Shown here in pieces: positions 52,521 through 60,495 of a DNA stretch of 64,000 nucleotides. The DNA is from Streptomyces sp. NRRL B-1347. GTDB taxonomy: Bacteria; Actinomycetota; Actinomycetes; Streptomycetales; Streptomycetaceae. The position numbers and the translations under genes are program-made. The notes beneath the pieces were generated by a model that ran no database searches, had not been told where the DNA came from, and saw nothing but the letters and a program-made list of their open reading frames with translations. Where the stretch lies: assembly GCF_000720325.1 (NCBI RefSeq), contig NZ_JOJM01000007.1, forward strand, positions 62,001-126,000. The letters run 5' to 3'. How positions within the stretch are numbered: the stretch's first letter is position 1; every line of letters begins with the position of its first letter.

Positions 52521-53482
52521 ACCAGGCAGCGAGTACGGGGGCGGGCACGGGAGGCGGCGGTGCGGCGGGCCTGGCGGCGGCCCTCGCGCGCGGCCCGCTG
52601 GTGCTCGACGGGGGACTGTCCAACCAGCTGGCCGCCGCCGGGCACGACCTGTCCGACGACCTGTGGTCGGCGCGGCTGCTCGCCGAGCGCCCGGACGCGG
52701 TGCGGGCGGCGCACCGCGCGTACTACGAGGCGGGCGCCGACGTCGTCATCACGGCGAGCTACCAGGCCACCTTCGAGGGCTTCGCACGGTACGGCGTCGA
52801 CGCCGTCAGCACGGCCGAGCTGCTCCGCCTGAGCGTGACGCTGGCCCGCGAGGCCGCCGCCCGCACCGGCGCGCGCCGCCCGCTGTGGGTCGCCGCGTCG
52901 GCGGGGCCGTACGGGGCGATGCTGGCCGACGGCTCGGAGTACCGCGGCGGCTACGGCCTGAGCGTGGCCGCCCTTGAGCGCTTCCACCGGCCCCGTCTGG
53001 AAGTCCTCTCCGACGCCGCGCCGGACGTCCTGGCCCTGGAGACGGTTCCGGACACCGACGAGGCCCGCGCGCTGCTCCGCGCGGTCCGCGGCCTCGGCGT
53101 GCCCGCCTGGCTCTCGTACAGCGTCTCCGGCACCCGCACGCGCGCGGGCCAGCCCCTGGCCGAGGCCTTCGCCCTGGCGGCGGACGCCGACGAGATCCTG
53201 GCCGTGGGCGTCAACTGCTGCGACCCGCGCGACGCGGACGCCGCCGTGTCCCTGGCCGCGCGTGTCACCGGGAAGCCGGTGGTGGTCTACCCCAACTCCG
53301 GCGAGACCTGGGACGCGGGGACACGCTCCTGGCGGGGCCCGTCCCGCTTCACCGCCGCGCAGGTTTCGACGTGGCGCGCGGCGGGGGCGCGGCTGATCGG
53401 CGGCTGCTGCCGGGTGGGCCCGGAGGCGATCGCGGCGGTGGCGGAGCAGCTGCGCGGGCCGGTCGGCGACTCCGGCGCCTGA
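52517..53482 (+). CDS. mmuM: Homocysteine S-methyltransferase
   Basis: 321 residues. A zinc-dependent methyltransferase that makes methionine from homocysteine with S-methylmethionine or S-adenosylmethionine as donor. The barrel begins GPLVLDGGLSNQLAAAGHDL; the zinc cysteines are in AVGVNCCDP and LIGGCCRVGP. ATG 52517 overlaps the ABC ATPase stop by four bases, so it is translated with the transporter. The transporter may therefore bring in a sulphur amino acid derivative or a methionine-containing peptide, which is inference from the coupling. Confidence 0.94.
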   Translation: MNQAASTGAGTGGGGAAGLAAALARGPLVLDGGLSNQLAAAGHDLSDDLWSARLLAERPDAVRAAHRAYYEAGADVVITASYQATFEGFARYGVDAVSTAELLRLSVTLAREAAARTGARRPLWVAASAGPYGAMLADGSEYRGGYGLSVAALERFHRPRLEVLSDAAPDVLALETVPDTDEARALLRAVRGLGVPAWLSYSVSGTRTRAGQPLAEAFALAADADEILAVGVNCCDPRDADAAVSLAARVTGKPVVVYPNSGETWDAGTRSWRGPSRFTAAQVSTWRAAGARLIGGCCRVGPEAIAAVAEQLRGPVGDSGA

Positions 53483-53619
53483 GCATGGCCGCGGGGGGGC
53501 GGCGCAGGACCGGCAAACCCGTCCTGACCAGCGCCGACACGCCGTCCGGGGGAGATTGTCAGTGCCCGGGTGCAGACTGAGCCGTACCTGAGACAACGAC
53601 GTCCGGAAAGGTGCGAGGC

Positions 53620-54705
53620 ATGGCTGACGTCCTGCTCACCATCGGCACCCGCAAAGGCCTCTTCATCGCCCGCCGCTCCGACGGCGCGTGGCGGTTCGAC
53701 GACGCGCCGTACTTCAACGCCCAGGCGATCTACTCGATCGCGATCGACACCCGCGCCCCCGCGCCCCGCCTCCTGGTCGGCGGCGACAGCGCGCACTGGG
53801 GCCCGTCGGTGTTCCACTCCGACGACCTGGGCCGCACCTGGACCGAGCCGTCACAGCCCGCGGTGAAGTTCCCCAAGGACACCGGCGCATCGCTGGAGCG
53901 GGTCTGGCAGCTGCACCCCGCCGCGGCGGAGCCGGACGTGGTGTACGCGGGCACGGAGCCCGCCGCCCTCTACCGCTCGGAGGACCGCGGCGAGAGCTTC
54001 TCCCTCGTCCGCCCGCTGTGGGAGCACCCGTCGCGCTCGCAGTGGCAGCCGGGAGGCGGCGGCGAGGGCCTGCACACGATCCTGACGGACCCCCGTGACA
54101 AGGACGCGGTGACGGTCGCGGTGTCGGCGGCGGGCGTGTTCCGCACCCGGGACGGCGGCGCGAGCTGGTCCCCGTCGAACGCGGGCGTCTCCGCGGTGTT
54201 CCTGCCCGAGCCGAACCCGGAGTTCGGCCAGTGCGTGCACAAGGTGACCAAGGACGCGGCCGACCCCGACCGGCTCTACCTCCAGAACCACTGGGGGGTG
54301 TACCGCAGCGACGACGCGGGCGCCCACTGGACCGACATCGGCGAGGGCCTGCCGTCGGACTTCGGCTTCGCGGCGGTCGCGCATCCGCACCGCGCCGACA
54401 CCGCGTACGTCTTCCCGATCAACGCGGACGCGGACCGGGTCCCCGCGGGCCACCGCTGTCGCGTCTACCGCACCCGGGACGCGGGCAAGAGCTGGGAGCC
54501 GCTCGGCGAGGGCCTCCCCCAGGGCGACCACTACGGCACGGTGCTGCGGGACGCCATGTGCACCGACGGCGCGGACCCGGCGGGCCTGTACTTCGGCAAC
54601 CGCAACGGCGAGGTGTACGCGTCGGCGGACGACGGCGACACCTGGCAGGAGCTCGTCACGCACCTGCCGGACGTGCTGTGCGTCCGCGCCGCCGTGGTCG
54701 CGTGA
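53620..54705 (+). CDS. BNR-repeat (sialidase-like beta-propeller) protein
   Basis: 361 residues from ATG 53620 (an in-frame GTG lies three codons upstream). At least five Asp-box motifs of the form S-x-D-x-G-x-T-W are visible: [34 protein letters not shown] and SADDGDTW, marking a six- or seven-bladed propeller. No signal peptide, so it is cytoplasmic, and the catalytic Arg triad of true sialidases is not evident; a binding or scaffold role or a lyase activity is more likely. Stands alone 137 bases after mmuM. Confidence 0.88.
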   Translation: MADVLLTIGTRKGLFIARRSDGAWRFDDAPYFNAQAIYSIAIDTRAPAPRLLVGGDSAHWGPSVFHSDDLGRTWTEPSQPAVKFPKDTGASLERVWQLHPAAAEPDVVYAGTEPAALYRSEDRGESFSLVRPLWEHPSRSQWQPGGGGEGLHTILTDPRDKDAVTVAVSAAGVFRTRDGGASWSPSNAGVSAVFLPEPNPEFGQCVHKVTKDAADPDRLYLQNHWGVYRSDDAGAHWTDIGEGLPSDFGFAAVAHPHRADTAYVFPINADADRVPAGHRCRVYRTRDAGKSWEPLGEGLPQGDHYGTVLRDAMCTDGADPAGLYFGNRNGEVYASADDGDTWQELVTHLPDVLCVRAAVVA

Positions 54706-54747
54706 CCGGGGGCTTCCCGCACCCGGTTCCGCGCCCATACTGGCGTC

Positions 54748-55239
54748 ATGCGCAAGTCGGCGGCGGCGACGGGCAGTTCGGTGTTCATGGCGCTCGCCCC
54801 CGGCACGGTGGCCGGGCTGGTGCCGTGGTGGCTCACGCGGTGGCAGTCCGGGCACTGGTGGCTGCCGGTGCGGGTGCTCGGCGGGGTCGCGCTCGCGGCC
54901 GGGGCGGTGGTGCTCGTCCACACCTTCGTGCGGTTCGTGACCGAGGGCCTCGGCACCCCGGCACCGGTGGCACCGACCGAGCACCTGGTCGTCGGCGGCC
55001 TGTACCGGCACGTGCGCAATCCGATGTACGTCGCCGTGGTGACCGCCATCGCCGGGCAGGGCCTGCTGCTGGCCCGGCCGGTCCTGCTGGTCTACGCCGT
55101 GGTCGCGGGCGCGGTCATGGCCGCCTTCGCCAGGTGGTACGAGGAGCCGGCCCTGCTGCGCGCCCACGGCGCGGAGTACGAGCGGTACCGCCGCGCCGTC
55201 CCCGGCTGGCTGCCGCGACCGCGGCCCTGGCGCGGCTGA
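54748..55239 (+). CDS. ICMT-like integral membrane methyltransferase family protein
   Basis: 163 residues with four membrane helices. The C-terminal half has the signature of the isoprenylcysteine carboxyl methyltransferase/PEMT superfamily: [20 protein letters not shown], then [20 protein letters not shown], where the E-E and R-Y-x-x-Y residues bind the SAM carboxylate. Bacterial members methylate lipids or small molecules. It is the last intact gene before the pseudogene scar. Confidence 0.88.
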   Translation: MRKSAAATGSSVFMALAPGTVAGLVPWWLTRWQSGHWWLPVRVLGGVALAAGAVVLVHTFVRFVTEGLGTPAPVAPTEHLVVGGLYRHVRNPMYVAVVTAIAGQGLLLARPVLLVYAVVAGAVMAAFARWYEEPALLRAHGAEYERYRRAVPGWLPRPRPWRG

Positions 55240-55295
55240 GGTCCCGGCCGGGCGCGACGCCCCGGCCCCCGGCGAGGGGCGGGGGCCCTCGGGCG

Positions 55296-55475
55296 GCCAA
55301 GGCCCTGGAGCCGGTGGCCGAACAGATCGCCTCCATGGGTGACTTCCTGCGCGCGGAGATCGGCGCCGGACGCACCTATCTCCCCTCGAGAGTGAATGTG
55401 CTGCGCGCCTTCCGCAGCCGTTCGACGAGGTACGCGTCCTGATCGTCGGCCAGGATCCCTACCCCGCCCCCGGAC
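55296..55475 (+). pseudogene. ung: Truncated, frameshifted uracil-DNA glycosylase (family 1) fragment
   Basis: Frame one reads [20 protein letters not shown] through [16 protein letters not shown], then reaches a stop at 55440-55442. Restoring one base near 55413 (CTTCC-G-GCAGCCG is expected) continues it as [20 protein letters not shown], the catalytic motif A of Ung with its active-site Asp. The N terminus (about 15 residues, including the conserved Trp before AKALEP) is missing, and the sequence stops matching after about 55475, where a recombinase fragment begins. So it is 5'-truncated, frameshifted and 3'-truncated. A functional ung is expected elsewhere in the genome. Confidence 0.85.
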
Positions 55476-56086
55476 ATGGTGGCGGTCTGGCTGTTCGGCG
55501 GCTCCCGTGTCGACGAGTTCCGCCGCCTCGAACTGGACTGCGTTGCCTGGGACGAGGGCACCGACGACACCAGCGGAGAGCTCTTCACCATCTGTCTGCT
55601 GCACATTCCGCAGAACAAGACGTCCCGGCCGTTCAACAAGCCGGTCGACCCCGTCGTCGGCCAGCTCATCGACGCAGGGAAACTCATCCGGCCACCTCAG
55701 CCTGACCTGGCCGATCGCGAAACCGGCGAGAAGCGGCAGCACCTGTTCTGCCACCGGGGACACAAGGGCTACCTCAACCACAACATTCTCCCGGCTCTCT
55801 GCCGAAAGTTCGGGGTCCCGCAGACAGATTCCCGCGGCGCCCTGACCCGTCACCGGGCCCGCGCCACTATTGCCACCAACTCCTCCACGCCCGCGCGCCG
55901 TTAACCCTCAACGACCTGCGGCAATGGCTCGGCCACAAACATCCGGCCAGCACCCGCTACTACGCGGCGATCCTGCAGCGCACGCTCACCGCGGCCTACA
56001 AGAAGGCCGAGCATCTCGCGGACACACCAACCCCAGGCGTCCCCACGCCACGCGAACTCGGGACCACCGACGGCTTCGCCCCCTGA
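55476..56086 (+). pseudogene. Truncated, frameshifted tyrosine recombinase fragment
   Basis: From the junction the frame reads [20 protein letters not shown], the Arg-I region of phage/transposon integrases, and goes on with [20 protein letters not shown] and ALTRHRARATIAT (His-x-x-Arg). A one-base deletion near 55875 shifts the frame, after which LTLNDLRQWLGHKHPASTRY follows, with the conserved His and the Tyr nucleophile in TRYYAAIL. All five catalytic positions can be seen across the two frames, but the N-terminal core-binding half is absent and the C-terminus is abnormal. Non-functional remnant. The pattern resembles the multi-recombinase transposons of the Tn554 type, with low certainty. 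Confidence 0.85.
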
Positions 56087-56140
56087 CCCAACTCATGAGC
56101 ACCGTTCCTGCGCAGAAGCCGGACCAGCACAACAAGCAAG

Positions 56141-56263
56141 CTATCGATCGAAAACCGCCTGGCTATCAGGAGTGAAGGTCCACTGCTGCAGAGCCCGCCG
56201 CAGCTCGGACTCAGTCAGCCACCCGTGCCAAACCACCTCATCCGGATCAGGGGCGACGGCGCA
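56141..56263 (-). pseudogene. Probable NUDIX hydrolase C-terminal remnant
   Basis: Minus-strand frame DPDEVVWHGWLTESELRRAL and QQWTFTPDSQAVFDR, ending in TAG at 56141-56143, looks like the C-terminal end of a NUDIX hydrolase of the actinomycete type. An in-frame TGA interrupts it upstream and no NUDIX box (GX5EX7REUXEEXGU) is found, so only a fragment remains. Identification rests on the C-terminal pattern alone. Confidence 0.45.
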
Positions 56264-56995
56264 TCATTCATCTCCGATTCGGGAGACTCCCACGTACGGC
56301 AGTCGAACCGGATCACTTCGCTCATCCCCGGATATGGACCGGTGGGCCGACGCCCGCAAGGGCAGGAGGATCACTGCTGCACCCGGGCCGTGGATGGTAT
56401 GGACGAAGCACGCGGCATCGGTCCGGACCAGGAGTGGCGGAGGAAGCGGGCCGGGCGACGCCGTCCAGAACGTGACCCGTTCTGGACTCCGGGGCAGCCT
56501 CGTTCATGCCACACCTCGACGTGATTCCCCGTCACACGGCGCTCAGGACACACGAAGAGATCGCAGCGATGACGCCCACGAACCTCCGGGCGCGCCTCAG
56601 GCACCCCGGCGCACCACGCGCCACCTTCGCATCCGCAGGCAGTCGATCAATAGCAACAGAAATGACGAGCACTGAAACGGAAACCTCTCCACAGGAGCCT
56701 GACAGTCGGTTTTCAGTGATCAGAGCAGGTGGTTTGGCGGCCACTCTGCCCATTACTCACAAGCGGAATCCGACGTGCAAGATCACCCAGAAAGTGCCAT
56801 TCCATTGAGACCGGACCATCCTTGCGCGATAGGGTCACATATGCTCCCATGGGATACGGCGCAATTCCCATCATCTGCGCTGCAAATTACGCCACTTGGC
56901 CCGTTCGCGCCGTTTCGACGACGGGGATCGAACACGTAGGAACTCCCGTGACGCAGCCGCACTGGTGGTAGTGGTTTGCATACTCGAAGGGGGAA
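56264..56995. other. Scar region without an identifiable gene
   Basis: About 730 bases with lower GC than the surroundings. Several frames are open but none has the expected third-position bias, and no family motif was recognised. The final 250 bases before the SARP start are the most AT-rich and must hold its promoter; I could not fix -10 and -35 elements. A short GAAGGGGGA lies directly before the SARP start. Confidence 0.5.
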
Positions 56996-57934
56996 ATGAT
57001 GCAGTTCTCCATCCTGGGCACCCTCGAGGTGGAGCACGACGGGCGCCCCGTCAGCATCTCGGCACCTAAAGTACGGCACATGTTGGCACTCCTTCTGCTG
57101 AGGGCCAATCAGATGGTGAGTGTGGACGCCGCGGCGGAGGAGCTGTGGGGGCAGCACCCGCCGAGGACCTCCCTGACCACGGTCCAGACCTATGTCTACA
57201 CGCTGCGCAAGCTGTTCAACGCGCACACGGAGACAACGGGCACGGAAATACTGGCCACCCGGTCCCGCGGCTACATTCTGCGGATCGCCGATGAGCAGTT
57301 GGACGCACTGGAATTCACCGCACGCACCAAGAAGGCCCGCGGCCTTCTGGACTCCGGCCGACCGGCCGAGGCGGCGGCGCTATTGCGCAGCGCCCTTGAC
57401 ATGTGGCGCGGCCCGACTCTCGCGGACATCTCGGTGGGCCCCCTCTTGGGAGCCAACATCGTTCATTTACAGGAGGAGCGGGAACGAGCGCTCGAATTGC
57501 GCATCGAAGCAGATATGCAAGCCGGTCGGTATCGCGAAGTCATACCCGACCTTCGAGCGATGATTTCCGCCTCACCATGGAACGAATGGTTCCACGGAAG
57601 ACTCATGACAGCGCTCGCGCAGTGCGGCCGACGCGTCGAGGCGCTGGAGACCTATCAAACGGCCCGGCGGATGCTCAAGGAGTTCGCTCTGGAGCCGACC
57701 CCCGAACTGGAGCTCATCCAACGCCGCATCCTCATCGGCGAACTGGACCGGGGCGCGGAGGACCTGCTCCGGCAGCCGCAGCGGGAGGAGACGACCGCCC
57801 TGCCCGTGCCGACGCCGGCCCCCGGGATGTCGCACGCCGGTGAGTACCGGCTGGACAGAACCGGACCGGACCGGACCGACAGGAGACGGACGCAGCTCGA
57901 CCACTCGGAACTGAGCTGGAGCCGGCAGAGCTGA
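56996..57934 (+). CDS. SARP family pathway activator, TTA-containing
   Basis: 312 residues from ATG 56996 (a second ATG follows directly). Typical small SARP: winged helix (MQFSILGTLEVEHDGRPVSI, APKVRHMLALLLLRANQMVS, TVQTYVYTLRKLF) and BTAD (LDALEFTARTKKARGLLDSG to EPTPELELIQRRIL), then a proline- and Arg-rich tail. Codon 158 (57467-57469, the Leu of IVHLQEER) is TTA, so translation should need the bldA tRNA. It is the leftmost gene of the polyketide cluster. SARPs bind heptamer repeats at 11-bp spacing; a perfect pair lies at 62976-62993. Codon use is less extreme in GC than its neighbours. Confidence 0.95.
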   Translation: MMQFSILGTLEVEHDGRPVSISAPKVRHMLALLLLRANQMVSVDAAAEELWGQHPPRTSLTTVQTYVYTLRKLFNAHTETTGTEILATRSRGYILRIADEQLDALEFTARTKKARGLLDSGRPAEAAALLRSALDMWRGPTLADISVGPLLGANIVHLQEERERALELRIEADMQAGRYREVIPDLRAMISASPWNEWFHGRLMTALAQCGRRVEALETYQTARRMLKEFALEPTPELELIQRRILIGELDRGAEDLLRQPQREETTALPVPTPAPGMSHAGEYRLDRTGPDRTDRRRTQLDHSELSWSRQS

Positions 57935-57958
57935 CGCGGTAGTCGGGACAGCATGCGC

Positions 57959-58840
57959 TCACTCCCGAGCATCGAGTTCGCTCCAGTCCTGGGCCCCGGC
58001 CCAAGCGGCGAAGTCGTGCCAGCCCACCTCCGGATACCTGGTGTGCAGGGCTGGCACGTCCACCGAGAATCCCACCCGCGCGAACCAGCGGAACATCGTC
58101 TCCAGTTGCTCGCCGCCGTAGGCACGCAACTGCTCGAGCTCCATCTCGGCATAGCTGACCGGCCGACCGGCGGCCCCGGCCAGCACGGCCGCGAGCTGCG
58201 GCCCCGTGAGCCGGTCGGACGCGATCTCCACCCGCTGACCGCTGAACTCCTCCGGCCGCTCGACCACCTGCGCCACGAAGCCGCCGATGTCGCGTACGTC
58301 CACGTACTGCAACGGACGGTCGCTGGGCAGCGCCATGGCCAACTGCCCGTACCGCAGCGCGGCGATCACATGGGGCGCCCGGACCACGTCCATGAACACC
58401 ACCGGCGCGACGATCGTCCAGCGCGACGGCACCTGCCGCACGGCCTTCTCGATCGGGATCTTGCTGTCGAACCAGTCGATGCCGGTGTGCTGGTCGGCCG
58501 CGGCGGCCGACCCGTGGACGACCTGACGGACACCCGCGGCCACGACGGCCTCCAGCGCACCGAGCGCCTGCCGGGTCTCCGCGGCCGGTCCCTGCTCCAG
58601 CGGCGTGCTCATGAGGTACACGCTGTCGGCGCCCTCGGCGGCTGCCCCCACCGAAGCCGGGTCGTCGAAGTCCCCGGCCACCAGCACGGCCCCCGCTCTC
58701 GCCAGTTCACGAGCCGCCGGACCGTCGGGAGCGCGGGTCAGGGCACGCACCCGATAGCCCCGGGCGAGCAGGGCTCGCGCGACGGCACCGCCTTGCAGCC
58801 CGGTGGCACCGGTGACGAGGATCGTGCGTAACTCAGTCAT
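57959..58840 (-). CDS. NmrA-like NAD(P)-binding reductase
   Basis: 293 residues from ATG 58840. Atypical SDR of the NmrA/HSCARG group: TILVTGATGLQGGAVARALL carries the dinucleotide motif GxxGxxG, followed by YRVRALTRAPDG and VYLMSTPLEQGP. The SDR catalytic Tyr-x3-Lys is not evident; NmrA proteins often sense redox cofactors instead of catalysing, but several type II polyketide clusters use relatives as tailoring reductases. It is convergent with the SARP gene and 26 bases downstream of padR on the same strand, so padR controls it by cotranscription. Confidence 0.88.
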   Translation of the reverse strand: MTELRTILVTGATGLQGGAVARALLARGYRVRALTRAPDGPAARELARAGAVLVAGDFDDPASVGAAAEGADSVYLMSTPLEQGPAAETRQALGALEAVVAAGVRQVVHGSAAAADQHTGIDWFDSKIPIEKAVRQVPSRWTIVAPVVFMDVVRAPHVIAALRYGQLAMALPSDRPLQYVDVRDIGGFVAQVVERPEEFSGQRVEIASDRLTGPQLAAVLAGAAGRPVSYAEMELEQLRAYGGEQLETMFRWFARVGFSVDVPALHTRYPEVGWHDFAAWAGAQDWSELDARE

Positions 58841-58866
58841 GACGGGGCTGCCTTCCCTCGATGCGG

Positions 58867-59463
58867 TTACGTCGGCGGGGCGGAGCCGGACTCGCCCACG
58901 GGCGGAGCGTCCTGCGGCGCCGGTTCGCTCAGCGCCTTGTCGAGACCGTCGAGCAGCTCCTGGTGCCACTGCAGTTCGGCGCGCAGACGCAGTTCGGTGT
59001 GGCGGAAGCTCATCCGCTCCAGCCCCCCCAGGTGGATGTCGGCCACCTGCCACAGGTGCATCCAGCTCCTGAGCTGCGACTCCAGCTCGGTGCAGCGGTC
59101 CTCGACCAGGACGCGCAGATGCTCCGGGGGCAGGTCGTCGGTGTTCTGCAGGGCGAGGTCGACGGGGTCCGGGGGCAGCCGCACCGTGCGCAGTGCCTCG
59201 TCGCGGTGGGCGTCGTACTCCCGGCGGCCCGCGTCCGTGATCTCGTACACCGTGCGGGCCGGGCGCTGGCCGGAGCGCTCGGTGCGCACCGCGCGCACGA
59301 CGCCTTCCACCTCCATGCGGTGCAAGGCCCCGTACAGCGAGCCGGGCTTGACGCTCGTCCACAGCTCGGTGCGGTCGAGTTGGGCCTGGCGGCGGATCTG
59401 GTGGCCGTGCATCGGGCCGGAGGAGACCAGCGTGCCCAGAACGAACAATCGAGTGCTGTTCAC
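58867..59463 (-). CDS. PadR family transcriptional regulator
   Basis: 198 residues from GTG 59463. N-terminal PadR winged helix (LFVLGTLVSSGPMHGHQIRR, VKPGSLYGALHRMEVEGVVR, YEITDAGRREYDA) and a C-terminal helical dimerisation domain with VRLPPDPVDLALQNTDDLPP and a four-helix pattern. PadR proteins repress exporters and respond to planar aromatic drugs, which fits a polyketide cluster. The nonamer TACACGAGT upstream of its start also occurs in the exporter promoter at 62285, suggesting both are bound by this protein. No ribosome binding site is seen before the GTG. Confidence 0.92.
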   Translation of the reverse strand: MNSTRLFVLGTLVSSGPMHGHQIRRQAQLDRTELWTSVKPGSLYGALHRMEVEGVVRAVRTERSGQRPARTVYEITDAGRREYDAHRDEALRTVRLPPDPVDLALQNTDDLPPEHLRVLVEDRCTELESQLRSWMHLWQVADIHLGGLERMSFRHTELRLRAELQWHQELLDGLDKALSEPAPQDAPPVGESGSAPPT

Positions 59464-59473
59464 AGGGAAGTCT

Positions 59474-59493
59474 TACACGAGTGCACGCGTGCG
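59474..59493 (-). promoter_or_regulatory. padR promoter motif shared with the cluster exporter
   Basis: TACACGAGT (59474-59482) recurs exactly at 62285-62293 in the exporter promoter. It is followed by the perfect palindrome GCACGCGTGC (59483-59492). It lies 11 bases before the padR start codon, where a repressor would block transcription. Confidence 0.45.
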
Positions 59494-59534
59494 AGCAATC
59501 CTGTCCCGGCCCTCTCCGCACCGCCCTCACGGGG

Positions 59535-59563
59535 CGTCGTACGGGCGTTGAGGGCGCGCTGCG
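59535..59563 (+). promoter_or_regulatory. Weak candidate SARP repeats upstream of the cyclase gene
   Basis: CGTCGTA (59535), CGTTGAG (59546) and CGCTGCG (59557) are heptamers exactly 11 bp apart with partial similarity. Spacing fits SARP binding but the sequences are loose, and no clear -10 follows at the expected distance. Confidence 0.25.
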
Positions 59564-59588
59564 CGGCTCTTCAGAGGCCCTGGACCGA

Positions 59589-59622
59589 CGGCTGCCACCG
59601 TGTGTCGCTCAGGCGGCAGCCG
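59589..59622 (+). promoter_or_regulatory. Leader hairpin before the tcmI-like gene
   Basis: CGGCTGCC (59589-59596) and GGCAGCCG (59615-59622) form a perfect 8-bp stem with an 18-base loop, ending just before the ribosome binding site GAAGGAGA. It could influence translation of the cyclase or be a protein site. Confidence 0.35.
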
Positions 59623-59640
59623 ACTGAAGGAGAACGCCCC

Positions 59641-59967
59641 ATGCAGATCCACCAGGCGCTGATGCTGCGCAGAATCGACCCTCGGGACACCGCCGAAGTC
59701 GCCGCGCTCTTCGACCGGCACGACCGGACGAGCGGCCTCCCCGAGCGGCTGGGGATACGCCGACGCGAGCTGTTCGAGTTCCAGGGCGTGTACCTGCATC
59801 TGATCGCGGCGGACAGCGACTTCGTCCCCAGGCTCTACGCGGCCCGCGAGGACCCGGCGTTCACGGAGATCGACGCGCCGCTGTCCCGCTTGCTCAAGCC
59901 GTACGACCCGGCTCGCCCGGCCTTCGAGGACTCCCACCTGCGGCCCTTCTACACCTGGAGCGGTTGA
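59641..59967 (+). CDS. TcmI-type polyketide cyclase
   Basis: 108 residues from ATG 59641 with GAAGGAGA upstream. A dimeric alpha/beta-barrel (ferredoxin-like) cyclase family protein: HQALMLRRIDPRDTAEVAAL, FDRHDRTSGLPERLGIRRRE, LFEFQGVYLHLIAADSDF and the C-terminal HLRPFYTW. TcmI closes the last ring of tetracenomycin-type polyketides, and relatives act on pentangular aromatics. One base separates its stop from the VOC gene start, so the two are coupled. It runs divergently from padR. Confidence 0.94.
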   Translation: MQIHQALMLRRIDPRDTAEVAALFDRHDRTSGLPERLGIRRRELFEFQGVYLHLIAADSDFVPRLYAAREDPAFTEIDAPLSRLLKPYDPARPAFEDSHLRPFYTWSG

Positions 59968-59968
59968 G

Positions 59969-60388
59969 ATGACGGACCAGCATCACGCCCGGCCCGCGGG
60001 GGCAGACGACGGCCCCTCCTACGACGGCGTACTGACTCCCTGGATCGGGGTGACCGACCTGGCGAAGTCCGTCGCCTGGTACGAGGACATGCTCGGCCTG
60101 AAGGTCGAGTACACGCTGGACGAGGTCGGCTGGTGCGAGCTGGGCACCGGCGTCGCCAGGGTGGCGCTCGGTCTCTACCGGATGGACGAGGTGAACGCCG
60201 CCGGAGGCGCCACCCTCACCTTCGGCGTGCTGGACCTGGACCGGGAACGGGCCCGCCTCGAGGAGCGCGGAGTCCGCTTCGAGGGGCCCACCAAGGTCAT
60301 CCCCGGCACGCTCCGCATGGCGTCCTTCCGGGACCCGGACGGCAATCCGCTGATGTTCTGCCAAGTCCTCGGCACCCCGCGGCACTGA
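59969..60388 (+). CDS. VOC family protein of the polyketide cluster
   Basis: 139 residues, coupled to the cyclase gene (TGAGATG). Two beta-alpha-beta3 units of the glyoxalase/dioxygenase superfamily: GVTDLAKSVAWYEDMLGLKV and MASFRDPDGNPLMFCQVLG, with Asp and Glu/Gln positions of metal-binding members partly retained. A short acidic/His-rich N-terminal extension (MTDQHHARPAGADDG) precedes it. In aromatic polyketide clusters such proteins can be self-resistance binders or ring-modifying enzymes; which applies is open. Confidence 0.9.
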   Translation: MTDQHHARPAGADDGPSYDGVLTPWIGVTDLAKSVAWYEDMLGLKVEYTLDEVGWCELGTGVARVALGLYRMDEVNAAGGATLTFGVLDLDRERARLEERGVRFEGPTKVIPGTLRMASFRDPDGNPLMFCQVLGTPRH

Positions 60389-60495
60389 GCCGGGGCACGG
60401 CTCCGGAACCGGGCCCGCCGAGGGATGAGGGCCACGGTTCCGGACCGGGTCCGCCCACCGGCCGTGCGGCGGGCAGGGCCCCGACTGGTGGTTGC

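Noticed and set aside
56172..56675. 167-codon plus-strand frame in the scar
   Set aside because: Ser/Arg/His-rich translation without codon bias or motif; the minus strand shows a probable NUDIX remnant in part of it.
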